NCBI GenBank assembly: GCA_016711125.1
Contig: JADJTQ010000001.1
Location: forward strand, 496,001-560,000
Direction: 5' to 3'
Source of the DNA: Saprospiraceae bacterium
GTDB lineage: Bacteria > Bacteroidota > Bacteroidia > Chitinophagales > Saprospiraceae
DNA: 64,000 nt
The notes beneath the pieces were generated by a model, which was not told where the DNA came from, made no database searches, and saw nothing but the letters and a program-made list of their open reading frames with translations. Of this stretch, positions 36,623-45,951 are shown in pieces. The position numbers and the translations under genes were made by a program. Position 1 is the first letter of the stretch; the number at the start of each line of letters is the position of its first letter.

Positions 36623-39025
36623 ATGTTTAAAAATTATTGGCGAATTGCGCTGCGAGGCTTACGCCGTCAACCAGGATATGCGCTTCTGAACATATTGGGT
36701 CTCACTATTGGAGTGGCAGCAACCTTGTTCATTCTTCTCTATGTTTATACTGAAATGAGATACGATCGGTATCATACCAAACAAGATCGTATTTACCGCA
36801 TTTCCTCCGACATTACTGAACCGGATGATGCTTTTAGATGGGCAGTGACCCAGACTCCATTAGGTATGCAAGTAAAAGCCGATTTTCCGGAAGTTGAGCA
36901 ATTCGTCCGGTTTATTCCCAATGGCCGTACCCAGCTTCAATCGGGTGAAAAGCTGTTTTTTGAAGAGGATGTCTATCTGGTTGATTCGACTTTAACAGAA
37001 ATTTTTGACCTTGATTTCGTTAGAGGAGATGCCTTGACTGCTTTGAAAGATCCCAATTCAATAGTATTATCAAGCACGGTAGCCAATCGTATATTTGGAA
37101 CTGACGATCCGATAAATGAAATACTGAAGACTCCATCTGATGGTGAATACAAGGTGACGGGAGTCTACAGGGATTTTCCCTCGTATTCGCATCTGGTACC
37201 CGCTGCTCTCATTTCTACAAACAGCATTGATGGCTTAATGAATCCGGACCCTGGTTCGTGGGGTGGTTTTGGGATTTATACTTATGTGCTGCTAAGAGAT
37301 GGTACTGACCCCGCGGTTTTTCAGAATAAGCTGACCGAGATTATCAAAAATCATGTCGCGGTGATCTTTGATCAGTTTGACATTAAGATTAGGTATGAAT
37401 TAATCAATCTCGCGGATATTCATTTAAGATCAGATTTTGAAGGTGAGCCCGAACCCGTGGGTAAAATGGGCTTCATTTATATTTTTGGAGCGGTTGCTAT
37501 ATTTATGTTATTGATTGCTTGTATCAATTATATGAATCTGGCCACCGCCCGATCGACCAAAAGAGCCTTGGAAGTTGGAATTCGTAAGGTGCTGGGAAGC
37601 GAGCGGAGACAATTAGTTGGCCAGTTTCTGTCGGAGTCTGTTATTTTTTCATTGGTTGCTTTGTTTTTAAGTTTTGGGCTGGTCTTCCTTTTATTGCCGG
37701 TATTTAATCAGGCATTCGATCTTGATTTGTCACGTGCTTTTTTGGTGTCGCCAGTGATATTGGGTGGAGCCTTGATCATATTGTTACTTACTGGTATATT
37801 AGGAGGAAGTTATCCTGCTTTTTATTTATCAGGATTTCGTCCTATCTCGGTGCTCAAAGGACAGTTGTCAAAAGGGACCGGAAATCCGCAATTAAGAAAA
37901 GTGTTGGTAACCGTCCAATTTGCAATTACCTTATTTATGATTATTGGCACCGGCATCATTTATGACCAGATGAATTATCTTCGAAATAAGGAATTGGGTT
38001 TTGACAAAGAACATTTGATGACATTTGGCCTTCAGGGGCGAGATGCCCAGGGAAAATATACGGTGCTTCGCCAGGAACTTCTACAAATACCAAAAATCAC
38101 TTCAGTGGCGACTGCATCGACAAGCCCAGGTAATGGATTTGGTAAACAGGTGATGAGTGTCGAAAATTCAGAGGGAGTGGTTGATGAATATGGTGTTGAT
38201 AATTATGCGGTAGACTTTGAATTTTTTCCCACGATGAATATCAAATTTATTGCCGGGCGAAATTTCAGCCGCGAATTTGGTACCGATAGTACATTGGCGG
38301 CCATTGTCAATGAATCAATGGTAAAAAGGATGGGGTGGACTGATGCGATTGGTAAACGAATTCAGTTTCAGGGCAATGACACTTTGCCTTTTGCCAGAGT
38401 GATTGGAGTGGTGAAGGATTTTCACCAGCAGTCTCTCTACGAACCAATTTCCCCGCTGGTTTTTATACCCCGGTTTCAGAATGGACAAGTGCATCTAAAA
38501 CTGAATCCGCAGTCAGCAAACGATTTATCGGCTATCATTGGTCAGGTAGAGCAAGTGTGGAACAAAGTCTTTCCGGGCACTCCGTTTGAATACGATTTTG
38601 TAGATGCAGCTTTTATGGAGCTGTACCATGCCGATCAGGTTCGTGCCAAGATTTTCACCTTGTTTAGCATATTGATGATATTTATTGCGTGTCTGGGTTT
38701 ATTAGGCCTGGCATCTTTTACTGCAGAACAACGCACCAAAGAGATTGGGGTCCGTAAAATTTTGGGAGCCGAGACCTCGAATATCGTATTGCTGCTAACC
38801 CGAAATTTTGTGTTGCTCGTCGCTTTAGCCAGCATTCCTGCTTTTATCGGAGCTTGGTACTTCATGAGTAAGTGGTTAGATACTTTTTCTTATCACGCGA
38901 ATCTCAACTATTGGCTATTTGCTTTGTCGCTAATGATCGTTATTCTGATTACTTTAATGACCACGGGATATCATGCTTTCAAAGCGGCGGTGCGTAATCC
39001 TATAAATTCATTGCGTGATGAATAG
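36623..39025 (+). CDS. FtsX/MacB-type ABC permease (no prefix domain)
   Basis: 800 aa from the ATG at 36623 (MFKNYWRIALRGLRRQPGYA), the normal family start; the longer frame was not used. Helix 1 is LLNILGLTIGVAATLFILLY, followed by a MacB_PCD periplasmic domain, FIYIFGAVAIFMLLIACINY, RSTKRALEVGIRKVLGSERR, a further helix pair, second periplasmic domain, and the second FtsX half with RTKEIGVRKILGAE ending NPINSLRDE. Complete and in frame. It lacks the prefix domain of the two PadR-linked relatives and has no adjacent regulator. ATPase partner unknown; the orphan at 7157-7879 is of the right class. Confidence 0.9.
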   Translation: MFKNYWRIALRGLRRQPGYALLNILGLTIGVAATLFILLYVYTEMRYDRYHTKQDRIYRISSDITEPDDAFRWAVTQTPLGMQVKADFPEVEQFVRFIPNGRTQLQSGEKLFFEEDVYLVDSTLTEIFDLDFVRGDALTALKDPNSIVLSSTVANRIFGTDDPINEILKTPSDGEYKVTGVYRDFPSYSHLVPAALISTNSIDGLMNPDPGSWGGFGIYTYVLLRDGTDPAVFQNKLTEIIKNHVAVIFDQFDIKIRYELINLADIHLRSDFEGEPEPVGKMGFIYIFGAVAIFMLLIACINYMNLATARSTKRALEVGIRKVLGSERRQLVGQFLSESVIFSLVALFLSFGLVFLLLPVFNQAFDLDLSRAFLVSPVILGGALIILLLTGILGGSYPAFYLSGFRPISVLKGQLSKGTGNPQLRKVLVTVQFAITLFMIIGTGIIYDQMNYLRNKELGFDKEHLMTFGLQGRDAQGKYTVLRQELLQIPKITSVATASTSPGNGFGKQVMSVENSEGVVDEYGVDNYAVDFEFFPTMNIKFIAGRNFSREFGTDSTLAAIVNESMVKRMGWTDAIGKRIQFQGNDTLPFARVIGVVKDFHQQSLYEPISPLVFIPRFQNGQVHLKLNPQSANDLSAIIGQVEQVWNKVFPGTPFEYDFVDAAFMELYHADQVRAKIFTLFSILMIFIACLGLLGLASFTAEQRTKEIGVRKILGAETSNIVLLLTRNFVLLVALASIPAFIGAWYFMSKWLDTFSYHANLNYWLFALSLMIVILITLMTTGYHAFKAAVRNPINSLRDE

Positions 39026-39040
39026 CTTTTGATTTACGTA

Positions 39041-39315
39041 AAGTAGGGACTCCCAAACCTGAAAGGATTGGAAAGCCCGGTTTAGGGGAAAGTAGGGACT
39101 CCCAAGCCTGGAAGGATTGGAAAGCCCGGTTTGGGTAAATGTGCGCCACCTTGTTTTATATTAATAAATAGGACAGCAGAATAGATCCGCCTCTACCTTT
39201 TACGAGATCTTGTTTCTTTTTTAAGCACCAGAAAGTAGGGACTCCCAAGCCTGGAGGGATTGAAAGCCCGGTTTGGGTTGGCAAACGGAGGAATAGATCC
39301 GCCGCTACGTTTTTT
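39041..39315. repeat. Direct repeats of two kinds (47 bp x3, 24 bp x2)
   Basis: AAGTAGGGACTCCCAAGCCT, continuing GGAAGGATTGGAAAGCCCGG TTTGGG, occurs at 39041-39087, 39090-39135 and 39233-39277. Each copy is internally palindromic (CCCAA..GG/CC..TTGGG). A second unit, GAATAGATCCGCC followed by CTAC, occurs twice at about 39180 and 39292. The order 1-1-2-1-2 suggests duplication of a composite unit. Coding is absent across 39026-39439. Confidence 0.7.
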
Positions 39316-39439
39316 CAACACCCAACGCGGCCTTGGCGAAGTGGTGCCAACATCAGGCTTCGGTCTCCGTCTTCCGGCTTCGGTCTTCCATCTTTTTCTT
39401 TTACACTAAAAAGACCGAACTTAGGCCTAAATCAATGGC

Positions 39440-41638
39440 ATGGATAAAGATCAAATAATGCGAGGTCTGCCACGGAGACAATTTTTAAAGAACATCGGAA
39501 GTCTGACCGTTGGATTTAGTTTGTTACCTTTTTCTCTTACGGCGAATGATTCTTTTGGCTTAGCTCCGGAACTACCCGGTAGTTTACGCAGGTATACCAA
39601 TATTGATGCCTGGTTGCAGATTTTAGAAGATAACCGGGTCAGAGTTTTTACGGGTAAGATTGAGTTAGGTCAAGGCATTGGCATTGTGATAAAACAGGTA
39701 GCGGCCGAGGAACTGTGCTGTGATTTGGATCTGGTTGAAGTTGTTCTTGCTGACACCGGATTGACCCCCAATGAAGGCTATACAGCTGGAAGTGGTTCAG
39801 TAAAGGCCAGTGCCATGGCGGTTCGTTATGCAGCAGCTGCAGCGAGAGAAAAGTTAATTGAATTGGCGGCTCAGCAGTCTGGGATCGCAGGTGATGAGCT
39901 GGTGCTGCAAGAAGGCGTAATTCAAGACAAAAGAGGAAAAATATCTCTTTCAATTTCTGCTTTATTGTCCCGCAAGAGATTTGAAACCGAGGTGACGATG
40001 CCCGTTAAACTTAAACCCAAAGAGCAATATCGCTATGTTGGAAAATCGGTACCTGGCGAGCAACTTGATCAATCTATCACTGGCAAGTCTTACTTTATTA
40101 ACGATTTGAAATTTCCAGGAATGTTACATGCGCGGATGCTCAAGCCGCCTACCTACACAGCAGTTTTAATAAATGCTGACCCGGAAGTTCTGAAACGGAG
40201 TTTGCCGGATTCAATAGAAATGTTCATAAATGGAAGTTTTGTTGCTGTTCTAGGGAAGGAAGAATGGGTGGTGGCGAATGCAGCAGAAGCTTTGAGTAAG
40301 AAATTGACCTGGGAACTACCCGATCAACTGCCTGTGGAGACAGCACTAAAAGACTATATGGTATCATCGAGTACCAATGTGGAGCAAGTGTTGGATACTG
40401 GAACAATTGATAAAACCGGTTTGCAGATTTTTGAAGGTTCTTTCTATAAACCTTATATTATGCATGGTTCGATGGGCCCGGCCTGTGGAATTGCTTACTA
40501 CGATGGTAACCACCTTCAGGTCTGGAGCCATAGTCAAGGAGTTTTTCCTCTAAGAGCAGCGCTGTCCAGCATGACTCAAGTCCCGGAAGAGGACATCCGG
40601 GTAACCGGTGTGCCGGGAGCAGGTTGTTTTGGTCATAACTGTTCGGATGACGCAGCGGCAGAAGCAGTGATCATCGCGATGACGAGACGTGGTAAACATA
40701 TCAAAGTGCAGTGGTCGAGAAAGGATGAACATAAATGGGAAGCACTCGGCTCGGCCATGAGGATGGACGTCAGCGCAGGATTATCAAAGACTGGTCATAT
40801 TGCTTTTTGGAAATCGGATGTCTGGTCTGACTCGCATAGCGTGCGACCCAACAGCGATGCGGGCACTCTCTTACCAGCCCGATATCTGCAGAACCCATTC
40901 GTTTTGAAGGAACGTGGATACCTGGGAGGAGGATACCGCAATGCCGATCCCTACTATACGATACCCACTAAGCAAATACAAGCGCACTTTTTTGACGGTC
41001 CATTGCGAGTATCATCGTTGAGAAGCCTGGGGGCATATGCAAACATTTTTGCCATCGAGTCAATCGTCGAGGGAATGGCTTATCGTATGAAAATGAATCC
41101 AATTGATTTTCGAATCCTGAATCTCGAAGATGTCAGAGCCATTGAAGTCCTGAAGAAATTGAAAGAGATAACCGGAAATGCAGTGATGGCTGATCGAGAA
41201 GGAATCGGTTATTCTTTTTCACGCTACAAGAATAGTGATGGTTATTGTGCGGTGGCAACACATCTAAAAATCGATGGTAATGAAAAAGTGCAACTAATTA
41301 CGATGTGGGCGGTGGTTGATGCAGGAGAGATTATGAATCCGGATGGATTAAAAAAGCAAACGGAGGGAGGTATGCTTCAGGCTGCAAGTTGGACCCTATT
41401 TGAAGAAGTAAAATTTGATAAAAATCACATCACTTCCGACGACTGGATCAGATATCCAATGATGCATATGCGTGATGCTCCCAATGTTAGGGTTGAATTG
41501 TTTGACCGCCCAGATGAGCCGGCTTTAGGTGGAGGAGAAATGGCCGTGCCACCTACTCCCGCAGCGATTACCAATGCTATATACAGGGCGACGGGTAAGC
41601 GGATCTATGATTTGCCGGTCAAGCTGAGTGGCAGGTAG
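39440..41638 (+). CDS. Tat-exported molybdopterin-binding aldehyde/isoquinoline dehydrogenase large subunit
   Basis: 732 aa of the xanthine dehydrogenase family, closest in layout to isoquinoline 1-oxidoreductase beta subunit (IorB). PRRQFLKNIGSLTVGFSLLP is a twin-arginine signal, so the protein is folded with cofactor and exported. The molybdopterin region includes GKIELGQGIGIVIKQVAAEE, SGSVKASAMAVRYAAAAARE and VPGAGCFGHNCSDDAAAEA. GGGEMAVPPTPAAITNAIY carries the catalytic Glu position (usual GxGE). The family needs a [2Fe-2S] small subunit and often a cytochrome; neither is adjacent. Substrate unknown. Confidence 0.88.
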   Translation: MDKDQIMRGLPRRQFLKNIGSLTVGFSLLPFSLTANDSFGLAPELPGSLRRYTNIDAWLQILEDNRVRVFTGKIELGQGIGIVIKQVAAEELCCDLDLVEVVLADTGLTPNEGYTAGSGSVKASAMAVRYAAAAAREKLIELAAQQSGIAGDELVLQEGVIQDKRGKISLSISALLSRKRFETEVTMPVKLKPKEQYRYVGKSVPGEQLDQSITGKSYFINDLKFPGMLHARMLKPPTYTAVLINADPEVLKRSLPDSIEMFINGSFVAVLGKEEWVVANAAEALSKKLTWELPDQLPVETALKDYMVSSSTNVEQVLDTGTIDKTGLQIFEGSFYKPYIMHGSMGPACGIAYYDGNHLQVWSHSQGVFPLRAALSSMTQVPEEDIRVTGVPGAGCFGHNCSDDAAAEAVIIAMTRRGKHIKVQWSRKDEHKWEALGSAMRMDVSAGLSKTGHIAFWKSDVWSDSHSVRPNSDAGTLLPARYLQNPFVLKERGYLGGGYRNADPYYTIPTKQIQAHFFDGPLRVSSLRSLGAYANIFAIESIVEGMAYRMKMNPIDFRILNLEDVRAIEVLKKLKEITGNAVMADREGIGYSFSRYKNSDGYCAVATHLKIDGNEKVQLITMWAVVDAGEIMNPDGLKKQTEGGMLQAASWTLFEEVKFDKNHITSDDWIRYPMMHMRDAPNVRVELFDRPDEPALGGGEMAVPPTPAAITNAIYRATGKRIYDLPVKLSGR

Positions 41639-41877
41639 TAACTATTATGTGAATAGCATCAAATTGCATCACCAAAATAAGGAAGTCAGAAGAGTCATCT
41701 GATTCTCATGTAATCGAGGTTACATAGTACACGTAGCATAATAATTCCCTCTAATGAATATTTCCCCGCGATTGCCCAAACACTGTGTACGATCAAAGGA
41801 AGCTGCAAAAATATTCTCCCATTTTCTCAATCCTACCCTGGCCACCCTTTTCTGGGGTGACAAAAATTATCTTCTTA

Positions 41878-41922
41878 TGTGATTTGAATCACTGAATCCT
41901 AAAAGCAACATGGTTATTTTTG
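41878..41922 (+). promoter_or_regulatory. CRP/FNR-like site and -7 element
   Basis: TGTGATTTGAATCACT (41878-41893) fits TGTGA-N6-TCACA with one change. TATTTTTG at 41915-41922 fits the TAnnTTTG -7 element. Centre to centre is 33 bp, placing the activator site about -41.5 from the predicted start, the class II position. A near-identical site lies at 43105. The rest of 41639-41962 shows nothing else. Confidence 0.6.
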
Positions 41923-41962
41923 TTAGTAAATATTCACCAACTTATTTAAACTAACAAGAACG

Positions 41963-42382
41963 ATGACTGGAAAAAATAATTTATCAGCAGGTTTCCTGTT
42001 CATGGGTCTGTTTATGGCTTACGGCTTTTTGCTCATTTACCTTAGAGATTTTGCACCCGGCAAAGAAGAATGGATTGCTCAATATACGGTAGGCAAGCAC
42101 TTCGAATCGAGGCTAGCGCATGTACACGGTAACCTTTTCGCTTTTCTCAACATTGTGATTGGCTATCTACTGGTACATTTCAATACCAGAATCGGGAATG
42201 TAAGAGCCATTTCCTGGCTTGCCCTCACCGGTATGCTAATGCCGTTGGGTATATTGGCAGAAGTCTACCTCGGAGCACCACCTCTTTTTGTGCTAATTGG
42301 TGCAGCCGCTATGACCACCGCAGTGATTTGGTTGGGCATCGCCTTTTTTAAACTTAAAGTTGAAAAGAATGACCACGTATGA
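41963..42382 (+). CDS. Small four-helix membrane protein, unknown
   Basis: 139 aa with four predicted membrane helices (about residues 8-27, 55-72, 79-98 and 104-126). The first loop is charged and contains HFESRLAHVHGNLFAFLN; the paired His residues near the second helix could bind a metal or haem. No named family recognised. First gene downstream of the CRP/FNR-like site, overlapping the start of the next gene, so it heads a two-gene unit. Confidence 0.65.
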   Translation: MTGKNNLSAGFLFMGLFMAYGFLLIYLRDFAPGKEEWIAQYTVGKHFESRLAHVHGNLFAFLNIVIGYLLVHFNTRIGNVRAISWLALTGMLMPLGILAEVYLGAPPLFVLIGAAAMTTAVIWLGIAFFKLKVEKNDHV

Positions 42383-43109
42383 TGTTAATCCAAGATTAAG
42401 GGCCGCTATCAAATTAAGACATATGGTAGATGCCATTTCAGAGAATTGGCAACAAATGATTGGAGTTTCTGACCAGGTTCAGAAGATGCTGGATGATGCC
42501 ACTTCTTTTATGAATGCCTATGGCACTGAAATAGCCAAAAATACTTTCGGTGAAAATATCTCAATGACTAACAAAAACATTGAAGGTGTTCGGCAGCTTC
42601 TAAAAGAGGTTCTTGAGGCTTTGAGAGATAACCAACCAATTGATTTGAAAATCAACTGGAATAGCTTTCAGACTTTTCTAGAATCTGTAGAACAAGATTT
42701 TTCGGCATATGAAAGGCTACCTGAAAATGGCTTTATGGAAGGCAATTACGAGGACTGGGCCAATATTTGGAAAGTTCTGAAATCAAATCTATTAGTGATA
42801 AGAGGGCTTAGTGAGGCAGCATATTTACGAGCAAAAATGGTGGTAGAATTTTCCAATGAGGAATTGGACTCCTTAACTCAGTCAATAATCAAGCACATTC
42901 CTAGGGGTTTTTCTTTAGTGGAAGCTGATAAATATGAAAAGGAATATATCGAGGCTATGGACATGATAGAAGTGGAATCCAACAAAAAAGATAATCTGTG
43001 GGACAGATTGTTAAATCTGCTTGCTGGTGCGATTCCCTTTAAACAAACGCCAGCGGAAAGAGTGATGATGCAGCGGTGGTTGGATGGAGAGAAGGGTGAA
43101 CTATTGTGA
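42369..43109 (+). CDS. Helical protein of unknown function
   Basis: About 246 aa, mostly alpha-helical and polar with no signal peptide; regions such as NKNIEGVRQLLKEVLEALRD and EELDSLTQSIIKHI could form coiled coils. The C-terminus has WDRLLNLLAGAIPFKQTP. The ATG at 42369 (MTTYDVNP) or 42360 overlaps the previous gene by 14-23 bp, so the two are co-translated. Not assigned to a family. Its stop codon lies inside the second CRP/FNR-like site. Confidence 0.6.
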   Translation: MTTYDVNPRLRAAIKLRHMVDAISENWQQMIGVSDQVQKMLDDATSFMNAYGTEIAKNTFGENISMTNKNIEGVRQLLKEVLEALRDNQPIDLKINWNSFQTFLESVEQDFSAYERLPENGFMEGNYEDWANIWKVLKSNLLVIRGLSEAAYLRAKMVVEFSNEELDSLTQSIIKHIPRGFSLVEADKYEKEYIEAMDMIEVESNKKDNLWDRLLNLLAGAIPFKQTPAERVMMQRWLDGEKGELL

Positions 43110-43148
43110 TTTAGGTCACTGATGTTTAAGTTTTTAATACTTAAATTG
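43105..43148 (+). promoter_or_regulatory. Second CRP/FNR-like site and weak -7 element
   Basis: TGTGATTTAGGTCACT (43105-43120) differs from the 41878 site only in three central bases, and both continue GA. A weak -7 candidate TAAATTG lies at 43142-43148, again about 33 bp from the site centre. It precedes the small membrane protein at 43189. Confidence 0.55.
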
Positions 43149-43188
43149 AAGATATTATTCATTTAAATAATCATTTAAATAAAGAATC

Positions 43189-43449
43189 ATGTTAAAATTA
43201 AAAGCATTTGATCTGAGCATTAGTGGCATAGTTTATAGATTCTATTTAATGATGGCATTAGCTGCTATTTTCGGATTCTTGAGTCAGTGGACACTTGCGG
43301 CTGCGCTGGCATTCACTGTGGCTGTCAGTTTCATCATAGGGCTTAGCGTGCATATGGTAAAGCCAGAGAAGGTAGCTGTTAACAAAAAGTTTGAAAGCAA
43401 GCTGCGGTCGCTGGAAAAAGAAGAAGTAATTAGGCAGAATGTGGCTTAA
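43189..43449 (+). CDS. Small two-helix membrane protein
   Basis: 86 aa. Two hydrophobic segments, about residues 17-32 and 38-57 (AAALAFTVAVSFIIGLSVHM), followed by a charged cytoplasmic tail KKFESKLRSLEKEEV. No family recognised. Preceded by the CRP/FNR-like site at 43105 and an AT-rich leader with two CATTTAAAT repeats; followed 72 bp later by dps. Confidence 0.6.
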   Translation: MLKLKAFDLSISGIVYRFYLMMALAAIFGFLSQWTLAAALAFTVAVSFIIGLSVHMVKPEKVAVNKKFESKLRSLEKEEVIRQNVA

Positions 43450-43521
43450 AGAAGATTACGTTAGTAATTAACCTTAGAGTTTGTAGATAAAATACTTTTT
43501 AAATATTAAATTTTTATTTGA

Positions 43522-44010
43522 ATGAATACTTCAAAATCAAATCTGATTGGGCTTGATGAGAAAAAGTCCAAGCAACTGGCTGAGAAGCTGAATCTCTTGT
43601 TAGCAAATTATTCCATTTTTTATCAGAATACCAGAGGGTATCATTGGAATATTAAAGGGGATAAATTTTTTGAACTACATGTGAAGTTTGAAGAACTGTA
43701 CAATGATTTGTTATTGAAAATTGATGAAATAGCAGAACGAATACTGACACTCGGACACACGCCAAATCATCGATACTCTGATTACCAATCTCTATCTGGT
43801 GTCAAGGAGAGTAACGAGGTATCAGATGGTAAGACTGCAGTCGCAGATATTGTGAAATCATTTCAGACTATTATCACACTCCAAAGACAATTACTTTCTC
43901 TGTCGGCAGATGCCGATGATGAAGGAACTAACGCACTGATGAGTGATTACATCCGGGAGCAGGAAAAACTGATCTGGATGTATTCGGCTTTTCTCAATAG
44001 TAGCAAATGA
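43522..44010 (+). CDS. dps: Dps-family DNA-protecting ferritin
   Basis: 162-aa Dps/ferritin-like protein. NTRGYHWNIKGDKFFELHVK followed by FEELYND carries the inter-subunit ferroxidase ligands (His, His, Asp, Glu) characteristic of Dps. ERILTLGHTPNHRYSDY is the usual second block. Dps dodecamers oxidise Fe(II) with peroxide and bind DNA, protecting it under oxidative or starvation stress. It overlaps the TetR gene by four bases (ATGA), so regulator and Dps are translated together. A short basic N-terminus (NTSKSN) may help DNA binding. Confidence 0.92.
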   Translation: MNTSKSNLIGLDEKKSKQLAEKLNLLLANYSIFYQNTRGYHWNIKGDKFFELHVKFEELYNDLLLKIDEIAERILTLGHTPNHRYSDYQSLSGVKESNEVSDGKTAVADIVKSFQTIITLQRQLLSLSADADDEGTNALMSDYIREQEKLIWMYSAFLNSSK

Positions 44011-44582
44011 AAGAACGCCAACTGGAAATCGTTGAAGCAGCCGGTAAGATACTTACTGCATCTGGTGTAAAAGGTTTAACTATAAAAAACCTGGCTAAAG
44101 AAATGCAGTTTTCCGAGAGTGCTATTTATCGCCATTTTCAAAGTAAGGAAGCAATTATTGTTGCAATGCTGAATTACCTGGCCGAAGGTATGGATCAGCG
44201 ATTGGCAAAAGCGGTTAGAACAGATGATTCGCCTGAGGAAAAACTTCGGAGCTTGTTTCAAAGCCACTTCAATTTCTTCAAGAAACGGCCCTATTTTGTG
44301 GTAGCGGCATTTTCGGATGGACTAATGGAGGAGAGTGGAGGTATCAATGAGGCTATTCTTAAACTAATGAATGTAATGCAAAAGCATCTGATGCCAATCA
44401 TCGGGGAAGGGCAGCAGAAAGGGGACTTTACCAGTGCTCTTCCTGCTGAAGAATTGATACACATCATTATGGGTTCGTTCAGACTCCAAAAACTCAAATG
44501 GCGGATGGAAGGTTTCAAATTTGATTTGAAGAAAGACGGAGAAAGGAGAATGCAATCACTCCTTGCTTTGATTAAGAATTAG
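44007..44582 (+). CDS. TetR-family regulator of the RND efflux operon
   Basis: 191 aa. ILTASGVKGLTIKNLAKEMQ followed by FSESAIYRHFQSKEAI is a typical TetR helix-turn-helix. The C-terminal domain contains KRPYFVVAAFSDGLM and is of the AcrR-like, AefR-type kind. It overlaps dps and lies 39 bp upstream of tolC-adaptor-RND genes, so it most likely represses that pump and perhaps its own operon. No clear operator palindrome was found in the short gap. Confidence 0.9.
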   Translation: MKERQLEIVEAAGKILTASGVKGLTIKNLAKEMQFSESAIYRHFQSKEAIIVAMLNYLAEGMDQRLAKAVRTDDSPEEKLRSLFQSHFNFFKKRPYFVVAAFSDGLMEESGGINEAILKLMNVMQKHLMPIIGEGQQKGDFTSALPAEELIHIIMGSFRLQKLKWRMEGFKFDLKKDGERRMQSLLALIKN

Positions 44583-44621
44583 CGAAAGTATTACTTTTTA
44601 AATTAAAAAATTTGACCGGAA

Positions 44622-45947
44622 ATGTTAGTAAATGTTCACAAACTGAAATTCGTTGTACTACTTCTTATGGCCGTTGTACTTGTCGGTCAGGGGAAGGCGC
44701 AGGTATGGACATTGCAACAATGTGTTGACACCGCTCAGGTGTACAATAAAAGTTTGGCAATAGGAAGAAATAATGTTGAAATAGGTAAACAAAGGCAAAA
44801 AGAGGCGAGAGCTAATTTTCTTCCAAAAATAGATGTCAATGCCGGCTATAAATATTATACCGACTTACCTTATCAGCTTATGCCTATGTCCGTGTTTGGC
44901 GGGGCAGATGGTGAGTTCAGGGAAACTCAATTTGGTGTTCCGCATAATATCAATACCACTTTACAATTCGCCTTGCCCTTGTATAATCCGCAGATTAACG
45001 GAGCTGTTGAAACTACAAAAATAGCCTCTGAATCAAAAGATTTGCAATACAAAAAGGCGGAAGAAGAGGTATATTTTGAAATTGCGAACCTGTATTTTAA
45101 TGCACAGATCTTGGGTAATCAAATGGTATTCATTGACAGCAACCTAATAAATAGCAAAAGACTGCTGGCGACTATAAAATTGCTTAGAGAACAATTACTT
45201 GCTAAGGGAACCGATGTAGACAAAGTGCTTCTCCAGCATGAACAATTGGCTGTTCAACGGCAATCGGTAAATAGCAAATATGAACAGGTGTTGAATGCTT
45301 TGAAATTTGTCATGGGTGTGTCGGTGGATCAAACGATCGAAGTAGAACAGGGAATTGAATACCGGGATAAAAGTGAATATGCACATCAATCAACCATAGA
45401 TATTCAACTGGCGAAAACTCAGCAACGTCTTTTATTCAGCGAACGGAGCACCTTGAAAAATTCACGTCTACCCTCGGTTTCACTTTTCGGAACTTATGGT
45501 TTTACAGGCTTTGGTTATGATCAACAACCCAATGAATTCTTAACTTTTTATCCAATTGGATTTGTAGGGCTGCAAATTGATTACCCTCTTTTTAACGGAA
45601 CAATTACTAAGAGAAAAATCGCTCAGAAAGATTTAGAACTGACCAATAGTGCTTTACAACTGGATTTGTTAACCCGACAAAATCACATGCAGATTGAAAA
45701 TGTCTTGTTGCAAAGATCAGTAGCTCAGCATGCGGTAGAAATTAACACCTCTCAAATACAACTGGCCCAGTCTGTTTATGAGCAGACCGTTTTCCAACAA
45801 AGCGAGGGAGTTGCCACCATTACAGATATTCTGTTGGCTGATAATGCCCTACGAGAGGCTCAGCAAAATTATCTGACGGCTATTATTGACTACTTGAAGG
45901 CTGATTTGGAACTTAAAAAACTGACTGGTAATATTTTAAATAAATAA
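44622..45947 (+). CDS. TolC-family outer-membrane efflux channel
   Basis: 441 aa with signal peptide (VVLLLMAVVLVGQGKAQ). Two OEP repeats: WTLQQCVDTAQVYNKSLAIG and a long coiled helix; then LAKTQQRLLFSERSTLKNSR with LPSVSLFGTYGFTGFG and QIDYPLFNGT. Complete and in frame. Forms the outer-membrane duct of the adjacent RND pump; the adaptor follows 4 bp later. Confidence 0.92.
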   Translation: MLVNVHKLKFVVLLLMAVVLVGQGKAQVWTLQQCVDTAQVYNKSLAIGRNNVEIGKQRQKEARANFLPKIDVNAGYKYYTDLPYQLMPMSVFGGADGEFRETQFGVPHNINTTLQFALPLYNPQINGAVETTKIASESKDLQYKKAEEEVYFEIANLYFNAQILGNQMVFIDSNLINSKRLLATIKLLREQLLAKGTDVDKVLLQHEQLAVQRQSVNSKYEQVLNALKFVMGVSVDQTIEVEQGIEYRDKSEYAHQSTIDIQLAKTQQRLLFSERSTLKNSRLPSVSLFGTYGFTGFGYDQQPNEFLTFYPIGFVGLQIDYPLFNGTITKRKIAQKDLELTNSALQLDLLTRQNHMQIENVLLQRSVAQHAVEINTSQIQLAQSVYEQTVFQQSEGVATITDILLADNALREAQQNYLTAIIDYLKADLELKKLTGNILNK

Positions 45948-45951
45948 AACG

